From positions 1 through 32,842 of the forward strand of contig CAMFHP010000101.1 of the NCBI GenBank assembly GCA_945952225.1: DNA of 32,842 nt, written 5' to 3'. Each line of letters begins with the position of its first letter. Within the stretch, counting starts at the first letter, position 1. The position numbers were made by a program, and so were the translations under genes. Of the stretch, positions 7,415 through 15,345 are shown piece after piece. The notes under the pieces are model-generated. The model was not told where the DNA came from. It was given only the letters and a program-made list of their open reading frames with translations, and did not search any database. The DNA is from an uncultured Myxococcaceae bacterium (lineage in GTDB: Bacteria > Myxococcota_A > Polyangia > Polyangiales > Ga0077539).

Positions 7415-7456
7415 CATTCCCCCAAAGCTCCGCCGTCGTGCGACGGTCGGGGAATG
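7415..7456. repeat. Nested double-stem inverted repeat
   Basis: An outer stem CATTCCCC (7415-7422)/GGGGAATG (7449-7456) encloses an inner stem CCGTCG (7433-7438)/CGACGG (7441-7446) with a TG tip; ten bases are unpaired on the left and two on the right. It lies 44 bp after the stop of the lipoprotein gene and 71 bp before the next start on the same strand. It could act as a terminator, a 5' leader structure or a DNA-level operator. No T-run follows. Confidence 0.45.
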
Positions 7457-7526
7457 GTGTCGTCTGCGCGGTGCGTTGCGCGCAGACGTTGTTCTCGCGC
7501 CGCGTCGTCGCACGGAGGTTCGCGCC

Positions 7527-8261
7527 ATGGGTCGCCACGAAGATCGGGTCGCTTCGATCGCCACGCGGGTCGCCGCCGTGGCCCAGTTCTGCGGTGTCGA
7601 GAACGTGCGCCTCGCCGAGCGCCGCCGCGCGGGCTTCACGCTCGCGGGCGAACACCAGGGCGCGCCGGTGTCGCTCTCCATCGAGGGCGCGGGCTCGCGG
7701 CGTGTGCGGGCCACGCTCTCGACGCCCCTCGCGGGCGTGCCCGTCGAGCTCTCGCTGCGGCCCGAACTCGCGGGAGAGTCCGTCGACAAGGCCCTGGGCA
7801 TGACCGTCGACGTCGAGGTGGGCGACCGGGTCTTCGACGCGCGCTTCGTCGTCGAGGCCGCGCCGGTGAGCACCGCGCGTCAGCTCCTCGTCCGCGGCGT
7901 GCGCGAGGCGCTGCTCGCCATTCCCACGGACCACGCGTTTCCGCTGGTGAACGTGGGCCGCGACGGCGCGTCGATCACCCTCGCGCGCGAGCCCGACCCG
8001 ATGATGCTCCAGCACGCGCTCGATGCGCTGGCGCTGATCCGTCAGCGCGCGGTCGAACTGCACGAGGGCGTCGCGGGCGTGGGCGAGGGGGCGGTGTTCC
8101 GCGAGGTGAGCGACACGTCGCAGCGGGTGGATCCCTCGCAGCGCGAGGCCGCGCGTTCGAAGCTCCGTCGCGCGAGGGCGCGGGCCGTCGTGGTGCTCAC
8201 CTCCGCGGCGGCGGCAGGCATCGGGTTCCTCGCCACGGTGATCCTCGGGCACGGGGTGTAA
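7527..8261 (+). CDS. Unknown protein with C-terminal membrane anchor
   Basis: A 244-aa protein I cannot assign. It has no signal peptide. Residues 1-195 form a mixed alpha/beta region rich in Val, Ala and Glu with many short strand-like segments. Residues 210-216 are basic (KLRRARARA), followed by one hydrophobic helix (VVVLTSAAAAGIGFLATVIL) at the very C-terminus, so it is probably a tail-anchored inner-membrane protein with a cytoplasmic body. The start is firm: GGAGG at 7514-7518 stands 8 nt before ATG 7527. Longer frames reaching upstream run through the preceding gene and are not real. The next gene begins 10 bp after its stop, so the two are probably co-transcribed. Confidence 0.75.
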   Translation: MGRHEDRVASIATRVAAVAQFCGVENVRLAERRRAGFTLAGEHQGAPVSLSIEGAGSRRVRATLSTPLAGVPVELSLRPELAGESVDKALGMTVDVEVGDRVFDARFVVEAAPVSTARQLLVRGVREALLAIPTDHAFPLVNVGRDGASITLAREPDPMMLQHALDALALIRQRAVELHEGVAGVGEGAVFREVSDTSQRVDPSQREAARSKLRRARARAVVVLTSAAAAGIGFLATVILGHGV

Positions 8262-8271
8262 CGTCGCGCGC

Positions 8272-8973
8272 ATGAAGCGTGCGGCCGTGGTCTCAGCGGT
8301 GCTCCTCCTCGCCCTCGGACTGTGGCTCCTGCGACGGAGCCCGTCTTCGCCAAATGCCTCGCACGAAGGCACTTCCGCGCAACACGACGCGCCCGGTGCG
8401 CACGCCGACGGACCCGCGACGGAGCCCGCGCGCACCGCACCGACGGACCCCTCCGACGCGATGGTTCCGCCCGAGCGCACGGTGCACGACCGCGCGCTCC
8501 GCGACCGCCTGCGCGCTGCGATCGTGCGCGCGTGGACGGCCTCCCTCGACGCCTCCGCCGCCGCGCTCCCCGCGGACCCCGTGCACGCGCCGATGCCCTC
8601 GCTGCCCGACGGACGGGTGGACCCCGACTACGTGCGCGCCCGCATCCGCGAAGATTTTCTCCCCATGGCGCAGGCCTGCTACGCGCAGTACGAGCGCCGT
8701 GTGCCGGGGCAGTCGGGGCGCGTGGTGATGCGCTTCGTGGTCGTGGGCGACGCGCGCATCGGCGGGGTCATCGACGAGGCCGAGGTCGAGGGTGTCGATG
8801 GCGGCGTCGACGGCGCCGTGCTCGGCGACGGGGGAACGGGCGATGCCGAGTTCGCCACGTGCCTCCGCGAGTCGATGATGGCCATGGCCTTCGCCCCGCC
8901 GCCGCAGGGCGGATCGCTGCGTGTGACCTATCCCTTCCGCTTCGCCCCTACGTCGCCCGACGCGGGCCCCTGA
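8272..8973 (+). CDS. Membrane-anchored protein with AgmX/PglI-type C-terminal domain
   Basis: A 233-aa protein with an N-terminal TM helix (about residues 4-20), then a long Ala/Pro/His/Asp-rich linker (25-75), a helical stretch and a C-terminal domain (about 130-228). That domain has QACYAQYERRVPGQSGRVVMRF, a GGVIDEAEV strand, a later Cys in FATCLRES and the closing YPFRFAP. This layout (first Cys, glycosylated-type loop, second Cys, ending FAPPP..G.....YPF.F) matches the TonB-like AgmX/PglI C-terminal domain common in myxobacterial gliding and envelope proteins. The two cysteines probably form a disulphide in the periplasm. It follows the previous gene by 10 bp. Family call is good; specific role unknown. 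Confidence 0.78.
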   Translation: MKRAAVVSAVLLLALGLWLLRRSPSSPNASHEGTSAQHDAPGAHADGPATEPARTAPTDPSDAMVPPERTVHDRALRDRLRAAIVRAWTASLDASAAALPADPVHAPMPSLPDGRVDPDYVRARIREDFLPMAQACYAQYERRVPGQSGRVVMRFVVVGDARIGGVIDEAEVEGVDGGVDGAVLGDGGTGDAEFATCLRESMMAMAFAPPPQGGSLRVTYPFRFAPTSPDAGP

Positions 8974-9051
8974 TCGCCGCGCCCCGCACGCGGGCCCTTG
9001 TCGCAGACGCGCGCGACCGCGGACCCGTGGTGTACAACCGTCGCAGCCCTC

Positions 9052-9984
9052 ATGAACCACGCGTCCGTTCGTGTCCGCGCCGCTGCGCTTGTGCTCCTCT
9101 CGTCGATGGCGGCGTGCGCCGTGGGCAGCGAGGGCGGCGCCGGTCCCGACGACAGCGGCACCGGGCCCGTCGATGCGCCGGTGGTGCCCGACGCCGAGAA
9201 CGACGCGCCGACCCTTCCCGACGCCGACAACGACGTGCCCCTCGACCCGCCCGACGGCGCCGTCGATGCGGCGGTGACGGACACGGGTTCGACCACCGAC
9301 ACGGGCTCGGTCACCGACACGGGCTCTGCGATGGATGCGGGCGTCACCGACACGGGCGTCACCACCGACGGATCCATCGGCCGCGACGTGGTGCTCGTCG
9401 ATCGCCTTCCCCTCGACGTGATGGTGCTCGACGGCGGCGTGCGCGATGGCGGCGTGACCGACACGGGCGTGACCGATGCGGGCACCGACGCGGGCGCCGA
9501 CGGAGGCTGCGGCCCGGGCAGCTCGATGTGCGGGAGCGCGTGCATCAACCACAGCGCCACGACCCTCACGTGCCCCGCGGCGACGGTGCTCGGAACGTGG
9601 TGTGGCGACTCGTCGTGCGGAACGCTCTGCGGCTCCACGAGCTATCGCGTGGTGTCGACGCGCACGGGCACGACGTCGACCTGGTTCCGCGTGCGCGTGG
9701 CCGAGTGCTCGCTGTGTGTGACCACGCTGCGCTCGCGGGTGAACCTCGCGGTGCCGCCCGGCGTCGACTACGACCTCTTCGTCTACAAGCCCTGCGGCTC
9801 CCTCGTGGGGAGCTCGATTCGCGGCATCGGCCTCGCGGACTCCGTCGAGGTGACCGAGAGCGACAGCATCGCGATCGGTGACGACTTCGACTACTACATC
9901 GAGGTCCGCTACCTCTCGGGCACCTCATGCACGCCGTGGACGCTCACCGTCGAGGCCCGCAGCAACAACGGGTCGAGCTGCTGA
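9052..9984 (+). CDS. Surface lipoprotein with Asp/Thr-rich stalk and PPC-like domain
   Basis: A 310-aa protein. Its signal peptide ends LLSSMAAC (lipidated Cys 22). Residues about 30-145 form a low-complexity acidic stalk built from short units such as DTGS, DTGV, DAGV and DGGV. A Cys-rich knot (CGPGSSMCGSAC) follows, then a C-terminal beta-sandwich region with PPGVDYDLFVYKPCGS and a final strand TPWTLTVEA, which looks like the bacterial pre-peptidase C-terminal (PPC) fold. It is probably displayed on the cell surface with the stalk as spacer. I chose ATG 9052 because it gives a clean lipoprotein signal; an in-frame ATG at 8998 would bury it. The PPC match is by pattern only. Confidence 0.78.
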   Translation: MNHASVRVRAAALVLLSSMAACAVGSEGGAGPDDSGTGPVDAPVVPDAENDAPTLPDADNDVPLDPPDGAVDAAVTDTGSTTDTGSVTDTGSAMDAGVTDTGVTTDGSIGRDVVLVDRLPLDVMVLDGGVRDGGVTDTGVTDAGTDAGADGGCGPGSSMCGSACINHSATTLTCPAATVLGTWCGDSSCGTLCGSTSYRVVSTRTGTTSTWFRVRVAECSLCVTTLRSRVNLAVPPGVDYDLFVYKPCGSLVGSSIRGIGLADSVEVTESDSIAIGDDFDYYIEVRYLSGTSCTPWTLTVEARSNNGSSC

Positions 9985-10000
9985 GCGCGCGCGAAGGGGC

Positions 10001-10576
10001 TCAGCGCTCGTCGACGGGCTTCCACCCGTGGGCGCGGAGAAACGCCCGGAGCTTGCCGAAGGACTCCATGCACGCGTCGTAGTGCGTGGCGGTCGTCGTG
10101 AGTCGATGCGCGGTGCCGTCGGCCATGCGTGCGGTGAGTCGCGCGACCCGCACGTCGCCGCTCACGCGCGTGTCGGGCATCGGGTCGCCCACGTTCTGGT
10201 GGTAGGTCACGCGTTGCACCGCGGTGCTGTCGACCTCGATGTTGTGGAGCGCGTCGAGCGTCGTCGTGAGCATCACGTCGTCGCGGAAGCGCACGGTGAG
10301 TCCGCTGTCGTCGACGGTCGCGCGAATCTTCGACGGTGTGCGCCGACGGAAGCGTTGCCACATCCACGCCGCGGTGACCCCGAAGGCTGCAATTCCAAGG
10401 TGACGCCACATGACCGTGAGCAGCCCCGAGATGAAGATGCACACCATCGTGAGCTGCCAGAGGGCCCGCTCATCGTCCGCGGCGTCGTCCCACGCGCGCT
10501 CGAACGAGGGCGGCGCGGTGCGCTTCGCGGGCGGCACGTCGGGGGCGCGGTATGGGGCCTTCGGTTCCTGCGTCAT
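10001..10576 (-). CDS. Small membrane protein, two TM helices plus PH-like domain
   Basis: A 191-aa protein. A Pro-rich cytoplasmic N-terminus (1-38) is followed by two closely spaced hydrophobic helices (about 41-74), then a soluble beta-rich domain with RATVDDSGLTVRF, DALHNIEVDSTAVQRV and RVARLTARMADGTAHRLTT, and a final helix. The order helix pair then beta domain resembles bacterial PH (bPH2-like) membrane proteins, and also the two paralogues at 16615-19075. The start at 10576 has a strong ribosome-binding site (GGAGGAG a few bases upstream), so the TTG at 10627 is rejected. It follows the CLC gene on the same strand after 63 bp and is convergent with the lipoprotein gene. Function unknown. 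Confidence 0.72.
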   Translation of the reverse strand: MTQEPKAPYRAPDVPPAKRTAPPSFERAWDDAADDERALWQLTMVCIFISGLLTVMWRHLGIAAFGVTAAWMWQRFRRRTPSKIRATVDDSGLTVRFRDDVMLTTTLDALHNIEVDSTAVQRVTYHQNVGDPMPDTRVSGDVRVARLTARMADGTAHRLTTTATHYDACMESFGKLRAFLRAHGWKPVDER

Positions 10577-10639
10577 GCGCGATCTCCTCCCAGCGCGAGG
10601 AGGACACGCTCGGAGGCCGTGCGGCAAGGCCCTTCGCGC

Positions 10640-11905
10640 TCACCCCTCGCGATCGTCGGCGAGGTCGCGGAGCGCAACGGGCGAGGGGAGCGACGCGCCG
10701 TCTTTGCGATGCGACACGCGCTGCGCGGGATAGATGCTGCGGTGGCCCGAGAGCATCCACGCGACGGTGTTCACCACCACGACGTGCGGGAGCACCTCGG
10801 CGCCGAGGAGTTCCACCGCCATGATCGAGAGCGCGAGGGGCGTGTTCGACGCCGCCGCGAAGACCGCCGCCATGCCCACGCCTGCGCCCATCGCGAGGGG
10901 TAGATGGAGCGCCCGCGCGAGCGCGTTGCCCAGCGTCGCGCCCACGAAGAACAGCGGGGTGACCTCGCCGCCGAGAAAGCCCGCGCCGAGCGTCACCGCG
11001 GTGAACACCAGCTTCGCGAGGAACATCCACGGCGCGAGCGACGGATCGGTGAAGGCCCGCACGATCACGGGCACGCCGAGGCCGAGCACGTCGTCGGTGC
11101 CTAGCGCCGCGCGCATCGCGACGACCGCCGCGCCGCCCGCCGCCATGCGCCACGGCAGCGATGGGAGCCTCTTCTCGCCCACACGTTTCACGGCGTGGAG
11201 GAGCTCGATGAAGGCCGCCGAGGCGAGGGCCATCGCGACGCCGAAGAGCACCCAGCGCGCGAGCACCGAGGGCGTGAGCGCGAGGTGCGCGACCGCGGGG
11301 TAGTGCGTGTGGGTGATGTGCAGCGCGCGGGTCGTGAGGTCGCCCACGAGCGCGGCGGTGAGCGCGGGGATCAGCGAGCGGTGCTCGATGCGTCCGAGGG
11401 TCGAGAACTCCAGCGCGAAGAGGGTGCCGGCGATGGGCGTTCCGAAGACCGCGCCGAAGCCGCCGCCGACACCCGCGGTGAGGAGGTGACGGCGCGTCGA
11501 TGCGTGGAGCTTGAAGCGATGCGCGACCTGGTCGGCGAGGGAGGCGCCCATCTGCACGGCGGTTCCCTCACGGCCTGCGCTTCCGCCGAAGAGGTGCGTG
11601 AGCACGGTGCCCGCGAGCACCATGGGGGCCATGCGCAGGGGAACCGTCGCGCCGCCATCGTGGAGCCGGTCGATCACCACGTTGGCGCCGCCGCGGAGGG
11701 GCGCGCCGAAGCGGTGGTAGACGACGCCGAGCGCGAGGCCCGCGAGGGGGAGCGCGAAGACGATCGGCGGGTGCGCGAGGCGCCAGGCCGTGGCCCGATC
11801 GAGGAGCGCGAGAAACAGCGCCGACGAGGCGCCGCACAGCACACCGACCGCGGCCCCGAGGAGCGCCTGTGTGGCGACCGTCGCGAGCGCACGTCGCGGC
11901 GTCAT
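10640..11905 (-). CDS. CLC-family channel/antiporter, probably fluoride/proton CLC-F type
   Basis: A 421-aa polytopic membrane protein of the CLC family. The external gate motif is GGSAGREGTAVQMG (Glu113). Instead of the chloride-type GSGIP serine it has GGANVV with Asn75, and in place of the GIFAP region it has GGEVTPLFF with Glu314 and Thr316. From memory, the fluoride-specific Enterococcus CLC-F uses Met79, Glu118, Glu318 and Thr320; the present residues fall at nearly the same spacing, and an Asn variant at the Met position is known in proteobacterial CLC-Fs. The expected role is fluoride export coupled to proton import across the inner membrane. There is no CBS domain. A 94-aa membrane protein gene ends 7 bp before the start. 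No fluoride riboswitch was seen upstream. The CLC family is certain, fluoride specificity likely. Confidence 0.85.
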   Translation of the reverse strand: MTPRRALATVATQALLGAAVGVLCGASSALFLALLDRATAWRLAHPPIVFALPLAGLALGVVYHRFGAPLRGGANVVIDRLHDGGATVPLRMAPMVLAGTVLTHLFGGSAGREGTAVQMGASLADQVAHRFKLHASTRRHLLTAGVGGGFGAVFGTPIAGTLFALEFSTLGRIEHRSLIPALTAALVGDLTTRALHITHTHYPAVAHLALTPSVLARWVLFGVAMALASAAFIELLHAVKRVGEKRLPSLPWRMAAGGAAVVAMRAALGTDDVLGLGVPVIVRAFTDPSLAPWMFLAKLVFTAVTLGAGFLGGEVTPLFFVGATLGNALARALHLPLAMGAGVGMAAVFAAASNTPLALSIMAVELLGAEVLPHVVVVNTVAWMLSGHRSIYPAQRVSHRKDGASLPSPVALRDLADDREG

Positions 11906-11912
11906 CGGGAGT

Positions 11913-12197
11913 TCAGTAGGTGGAGCTGAACTTGATGCCCGCGACCACCACGAGGATCGCGAGGATCGCGAGGGCCGAGACCACGGTGGTGGCGATGGCG
12001 ACGAGGCGGGTGGTGCGCACGCCGCTGTGATCGGGCGCGCCGAGGGCGTTGAGCTGTCCGCGGATCGAGTTGGATTTCGACCACGCGACGGGGCCGACGA
12101 AGATCGACACGCCGAAGACGAAGGCGACGAGGGCGAAGAGGGTCCAGCGGGTGGCCTCGCGGCCGAGTTCGTCGATCTGCGCCTGGTGGGGGTTCAT
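11913..12197 (-). CDS. Small two-TM membrane protein upstream of CLC
   Basis: A 94-aa protein. A 17-residue polar N-terminus (MNPHQAQIDELGREATR) leads into TM1 (about 18-39), a polar loop containing the basic SKSNSIRGQ and DHSGVRTTR segments, and TM2 (about 64-87). No family motif is evident beyond the general look of short DUF4190-like two-helix proteins. Its stop codon lies 7 bp before the CLC start on the same strand, so the pair is almost certainly co-transcribed and probably translationally coupled, since the CLC start lacks its own ribosome-binding site. It could be an accessory subunit or unrelated. Function unknown. Confidence 0.68.
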   Translation of the reverse strand: MNPHQAQIDELGREATRWTLFALVAFVFGVSIFVGPVAWSKSNSIRGQLNALGAPDHSGVRTTRLVAIATTVVSALAILAILVVVAGIKFSSTY

Positions 12198-12251
12198 GGC
12201 GCCCGCGGTTGTATCGCGGTGGGTGGGGGCGTCAACGAAGTGGGCGGAATC

Positions 12252-15146
12252 TCACCGACGCCGCCGCCGTACGCCCGCCATCGCCGCCAGCGCGAGGAGC
12301 ATCCCCACGCCGCCGCGTCCGCCGCCCGCCCCGTTCGCGCGGCACCCGCAGCCGCTCCCGAGGAACTCCACGCGCTGCACGCCACCGTCGACGCCCGCAT
12401 CGGTTCCCGCGTCCGTTCCCGCATCCACGGGCTCCGGCGCGGGCACGCACACGCGCGCCGTCACGTCGCACACCTGGCCCGCGGCGCAGTCGCCGGCGCC
12501 CTCGCACCCGCACGTTCCCGCGAGGCACGCCGCGCCGCGCGCGTTGCCCACGCAGTGCATCCGCTCGGTGCAGGCCACGCACTCGCGCGCCGTGGTGTTG
12601 CAGCGCGTGAGCCCGTCGCTCCGGCCCGCGCAGTGCGCGTCGGTGAGGCACGTCGCGCAGAACGACGCCCGCTCGCCCATCGCCACCACACACGCCGGAC
12701 GCGGCGCGCGGCAGTCTCCGTCGCCCACGCAGGTCACGCAGGTGTTCGTCGGGTCGTCGCACGCCGGGCGCTCCATGGGGCACGCGGCGGTGCGTCCGGT
12801 GGCGCAGGCCACGCAGCGTCCTGCGTTCACCCCGCGCGTCGCACACACCGGAAGCGTCGCGTCGGGGCAGTCGCTCGCCTCGGTGTCGGCCGCACACGCG
12901 CGGCATCGTCCGCGGTCGCACACGGGCCGCGTGGGGTCGGCGCAATCGCTGTTCTGCAGGCACGCCACGCAGGTGTTGCTCGGGTCGTCGCACCGCGGCG
13001 TCGCGCCCGTGCAGGCCCGCGTGTTCGCGCCCGTGCACTGCACGCAGCGGCCCGTGTTCGTGCCCGCGGTGGCGCAGGCGGGCGTGTCGCCGCCGCAGTC
13101 GCTCCGCGACGGATCACACGCGCGACACATGCGACTCGCCGTGTCGCAGATGGGGGTCGCGCCCATGCAGTCGGCGTTCGAGTTGCAGCCCGCGCAGGTG
13201 TTCGTCGCCGTGTTGCACACGAGGGGACGCGCGCAGTGCGAGTCCGTGGTGCAGGGCACGCAGCGTCCCGCGTTGGTGCCCGTGAGCACACACGCGGGCG
13301 TCGCAGACGGGCAGTCGGCGTCGCGCGTGCAGCCGCCGCAGAGGTTCGTCGTGAGGTTGCAGATCGGCGTCGCGCCGCCGCACTGGGCGTTGCTCGTGCA
13401 GGCCACGCACTGTCCCGCGTTGGCGCCCGTCGTGGCGCACACGCGCGGGGCCGTGCAGGTCGCGCCGTTCGTCACGCCGTTGCAGGCCACGCAGCGCCCC
13501 GTCGAGAGGTTGCACACGGGACGCGCCCCCGCGCAGTCGGCGTTCGAACGGCACTCGCTGCACACCGACATCGTGTCGACGCGCCAGGTCACCGGGTCGT
13601 TGCTGTTGTTCGCGCAGCCCGTGTCGAAGAAGCCCGCGCGCAGCACCGGCGAGGCCGCGGTCGCCACGGCGAAATCGCGCGTGAGGTTCGCGCTGTCGGC
13701 GGTGGCCGTCGCGGGCGTCGCGCCCTGCGCCACCGGGGCCGTGTAGTAGTTGCCCGCGGTGAAGGCCCCCGTCGCGGTCTGCACCGCGAAGGCCGACTGC
13801 CAGAGGTTGTCGGGCGCGGCCACGGTGTTCGCGGCGCCCGCGGCGAAGCGCATGCGGTAGCGCGTCCAGGCGGGGGCCGAGGGCACGTCGAGGCGCGTGG
13901 GGAGCGAGGCCGACGCCGCGAGGGGATGGGGCGCTTCGAAGCAGTCGGCGCGTCCCGCGCGGGTGACGAAGGCGCTGAAGCGCGGGTTCATGCACTGAAA
14001 GCCCGACTCGATGGTGCAGGTCGCGGAGCATCCGTCGCCCGCGGTGACGTTGCCGTCGTCGCAGCCTTCGCCCGTCGCGAGGATGCCGTCGCCGCACTGC
14101 ACGCGGCACGTCGAGCGCGCGCCCCAGGTGCTCACGCAGTGGTAGCCCGCCTCGACGGTGCACGTGGCGGAGCATCCGTCGCCCGCGGTGTTGTTGCCGT
14201 CGTCGCAGAGCTCACCGCGGGCCACGAGGCCGTTGCCGCAGCGGTCGGCGCACACCGAGGGCGTGCCGGTGCACGTGGCGCCCGCCTCGACGCGGCACGT
14301 GGAGGAACACCCGTCGTTCGAGAGGGCGTTGCCGTCGTCGCAGACCTCGTCGCCCTCGATGCGTCCGTTGCCGCAGACACAGGTGTCGGTGCCGTAGCCC
14401 GTGCGTCCGGCGAGCCACTCGTCGAGGTTCACGATGGAGCCCGCGGGCACCATCGCGCTCGTGTCGGCGAAGAGGGCGAGGCGGCCCGCGCCGGGGCGCA
14501 TCACGCGCTGGTCGAGGCCCACCGCGAGGGGAACGTTCGTGAGCGTCCGCACGATGAGCCAGTGCGTCGAGGGCACGCCCGTGAAGTGCCCCGCGGCGGC
14601 CACGGGAACGCTGCGCGGCGGCGGCGTCGGACACACGCCGGGCCCCGCGGGCACCCACTCGCAGGGCTCGCTCGACTGACCCGCGAGCGTGCCTCCCGTG
14701 CCGCGCTCCACGGTGCGAACGCCCGTGAGCGTCGAGGTGCTGTCGACGAGGGCGTTGAGCTCGCCGTAGCCGCCGAAGCCCGCGAGAAACTCCACGGCGA
14801 AGAACACGTCGCCGCCCGCGCGGACGTAGTTCGCCAGCGCGGTGCCGAAGGTCGCCGTGCACATGTTCCCGGTGCCGTTGACGTAGATGCGGTCGTAGGT
14901 GCCGAAGGTGCCTTCGACGGCGGCGCTGTCGATGGCGCGCGTGATCGTGTGGCGCGACGAGAGCGCCGACGCGACGCTGTCGAGCAGGTTCGACGGCGTG
15001 GTGCCGCCGCACGTCGTGAGCAGGATGCGCTCGGCGCTCGCAGGCGACGCGAACGCGCCCGCCAGGGCGAAGGAGACGAGGGCAGACGTCGCCCTCCGCG
15101 CGCGCCGCGTGGGCAGCGCGCGTGCGAAGAAAGTGGGGGCAGTCAT
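12252..15146 (-). CDS. Large Cys-rich surface protein with DUF4215 repeats and MYXO-CTERM tail
   Basis: A 964-aa secreted protein. Signal peptide: basic n-region, hydrophobic core and cleavage after ASPASA near residue 38. Residues 40-250 form an alpha/beta domain beginning RILLTTCGG, somewhat like ThuA/GATase-like folds. Three DUF4215-type Cys-rich repeats follow (about 256-292, 301-337, 349-385), each with CGNG/CGDG, CDDGN and DGCS.TC. Residues 400-520 form a beta-rich domain. From 529 to about 905 there are roughly 15 modules of the form C..C....DC....P.C.......C. The C-terminus is a MYXO-CTERM signal: GSGCGCR, a hydrophobic helix and RRRRR, the substrate type of myxosortase, giving a Cys-anchored surface protein. 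The ribosome-binding site GGAGG lies 12 nt before ATG 15146. A long open frame on the opposite strand is a codon-bias artefact. Confidence 0.9.
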   Translation of the reverse strand: MTAPTFFARALPTRRARRATSALVSFALAGAFASPASAERILLTTCGGTTPSNLLDSVASALSSRHTITRAIDSAAVEGTFGTYDRIYVNGTGNMCTATFGTALANYVRAGGDVFFAVEFLAGFGGYGELNALVDSTSTLTGVRTVERGTGGTLAGQSSEPCEWVPAGPGVCPTPPPRSVPVAAAGHFTGVPSTHWLIVRTLTNVPLAVGLDQRVMRPGAGRLALFADTSAMVPAGSIVNLDEWLAGRTGYGTDTCVCGNGRIEGDEVCDDGNALSNDGCSSTCRVEAGATCTGTPSVCADRCGNGLVARGELCDDGNNTAGDGCSATCTVEAGYHCVSTWGARSTCRVQCGDGILATGEGCDDGNVTAGDGCSATCTIESGFQCMNPRFSAFVTRAGRADCFEAPHPLAASASLPTRLDVPSAPAWTRYRMRFAAGAANTVAAPDNLWQSAFAVQTATGAFTAGNYYTAPVAQGATPATATADSANLTRDFAVATAASPVLRAGFFDTGCANNSNDPVTWRVDTMSVCSECRSNADCAGARPVCNLSTGRCVACNGVTNGATCTAPRVCATTGANAGQCVACTSNAQCGGATPICNLTTNLCGGCTRDADCPSATPACVLTGTNAGRCVPCTTDSHCARPLVCNTATNTCAGCNSNADCMGATPICDTASRMCRACDPSRSDCGGDTPACATAGTNTGRCVQCTGANTRACTGATPRCDDPSNTCVACLQNSDCADPTRPVCDRGRCRACAADTEASDCPDATLPVCATRGVNAGRCVACATGRTAACPMERPACDDPTNTCVTCVGDGDCRAPRPACVVAMGERASFCATCLTDAHCAGRSDGLTRCNTTARECVACTERMHCVGNARGAACLAGTCGCEGAGDCAAGQVCDVTARVCVPAPEPVDAGTDAGTDAGVDGGVQRVEFLGSGCGCRANGAGGGRGGVGMLLALAAMAGVRRRRR

Positions 15147-15255
15147 CGGGTGTAGAGACCTCCGTGAGCAGGGCGCGCGGCGCTCCCCGCCGACGGCCTG
15201 TCGGGGCGGTCGTACTTTGCACGCGCGGCCCTTCTTTCATGGGCATTCAACACGG

Positions 15256-15272
15256 TAAGCGCCTGTAAGCGC
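15256..15272. promoter_or_regulatory. Direct repeat TAAGCGC x2 in divergent promoter region
   Basis: TAAGCGC occurs at 15256-15262 and 15266-15272, 10 bp apart (one helical turn), in the 199-bp region between the MYXO-CTERM gene (-) and the S41 peptidase gene (+). A 10-bp palindrome GGGGCGCCCC follows at 15284-15293. Repeats on the same helix face suggest an activator site, but no regulator is known and the -10/-35 elements could not be fixed. Confidence 0.3.
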
Positions 15273-15345
15273 GGCGGCTCCTCGGGGCGCCCCGTGGCGC
15301 TTCGCGCTTCCATCGGGCGGGGGCGCAGCGGTACGACCGCGCGCG

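Noticed and set aside
6321-7526. In-frame upstream extension of the tail-anchored protein gene to 646 residues
   Set aside because: It passes through the lipoprotein gene in another frame; the ribosome-binding site at 7514-7518 supports ATG 7527.
6410-7873. In-frame upstream extension of the SCP2 gene to 599 residues
   Set aside because: It is antisense to the lipoprotein and tail-anchored protein genes; GGAGG before 6409 fixes the true start.
8960-8999. Repeat of ACGCGGGCCC near the end of the AgmX/PglI-type gene as a terminator
   Set aside because: The two GGGCCC blocks could pair, but they are palindromic themselves and one lies inside the coding region; too weak to call.
12198-12251. 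Fluoride riboswitch upstream of the CLC unit
   Set aside because: The 54-bp gap is too short and lacks the conserved riboswitch core by eye.
11790-15155. 1121-codon open frame on the + strand
   Set aside because: It runs antisense through the CLC, small membrane and MYXO-CTERM genes, all of which have clear motifs; it is a codon-bias artefact rich in Arg, His, Ala and Gly.
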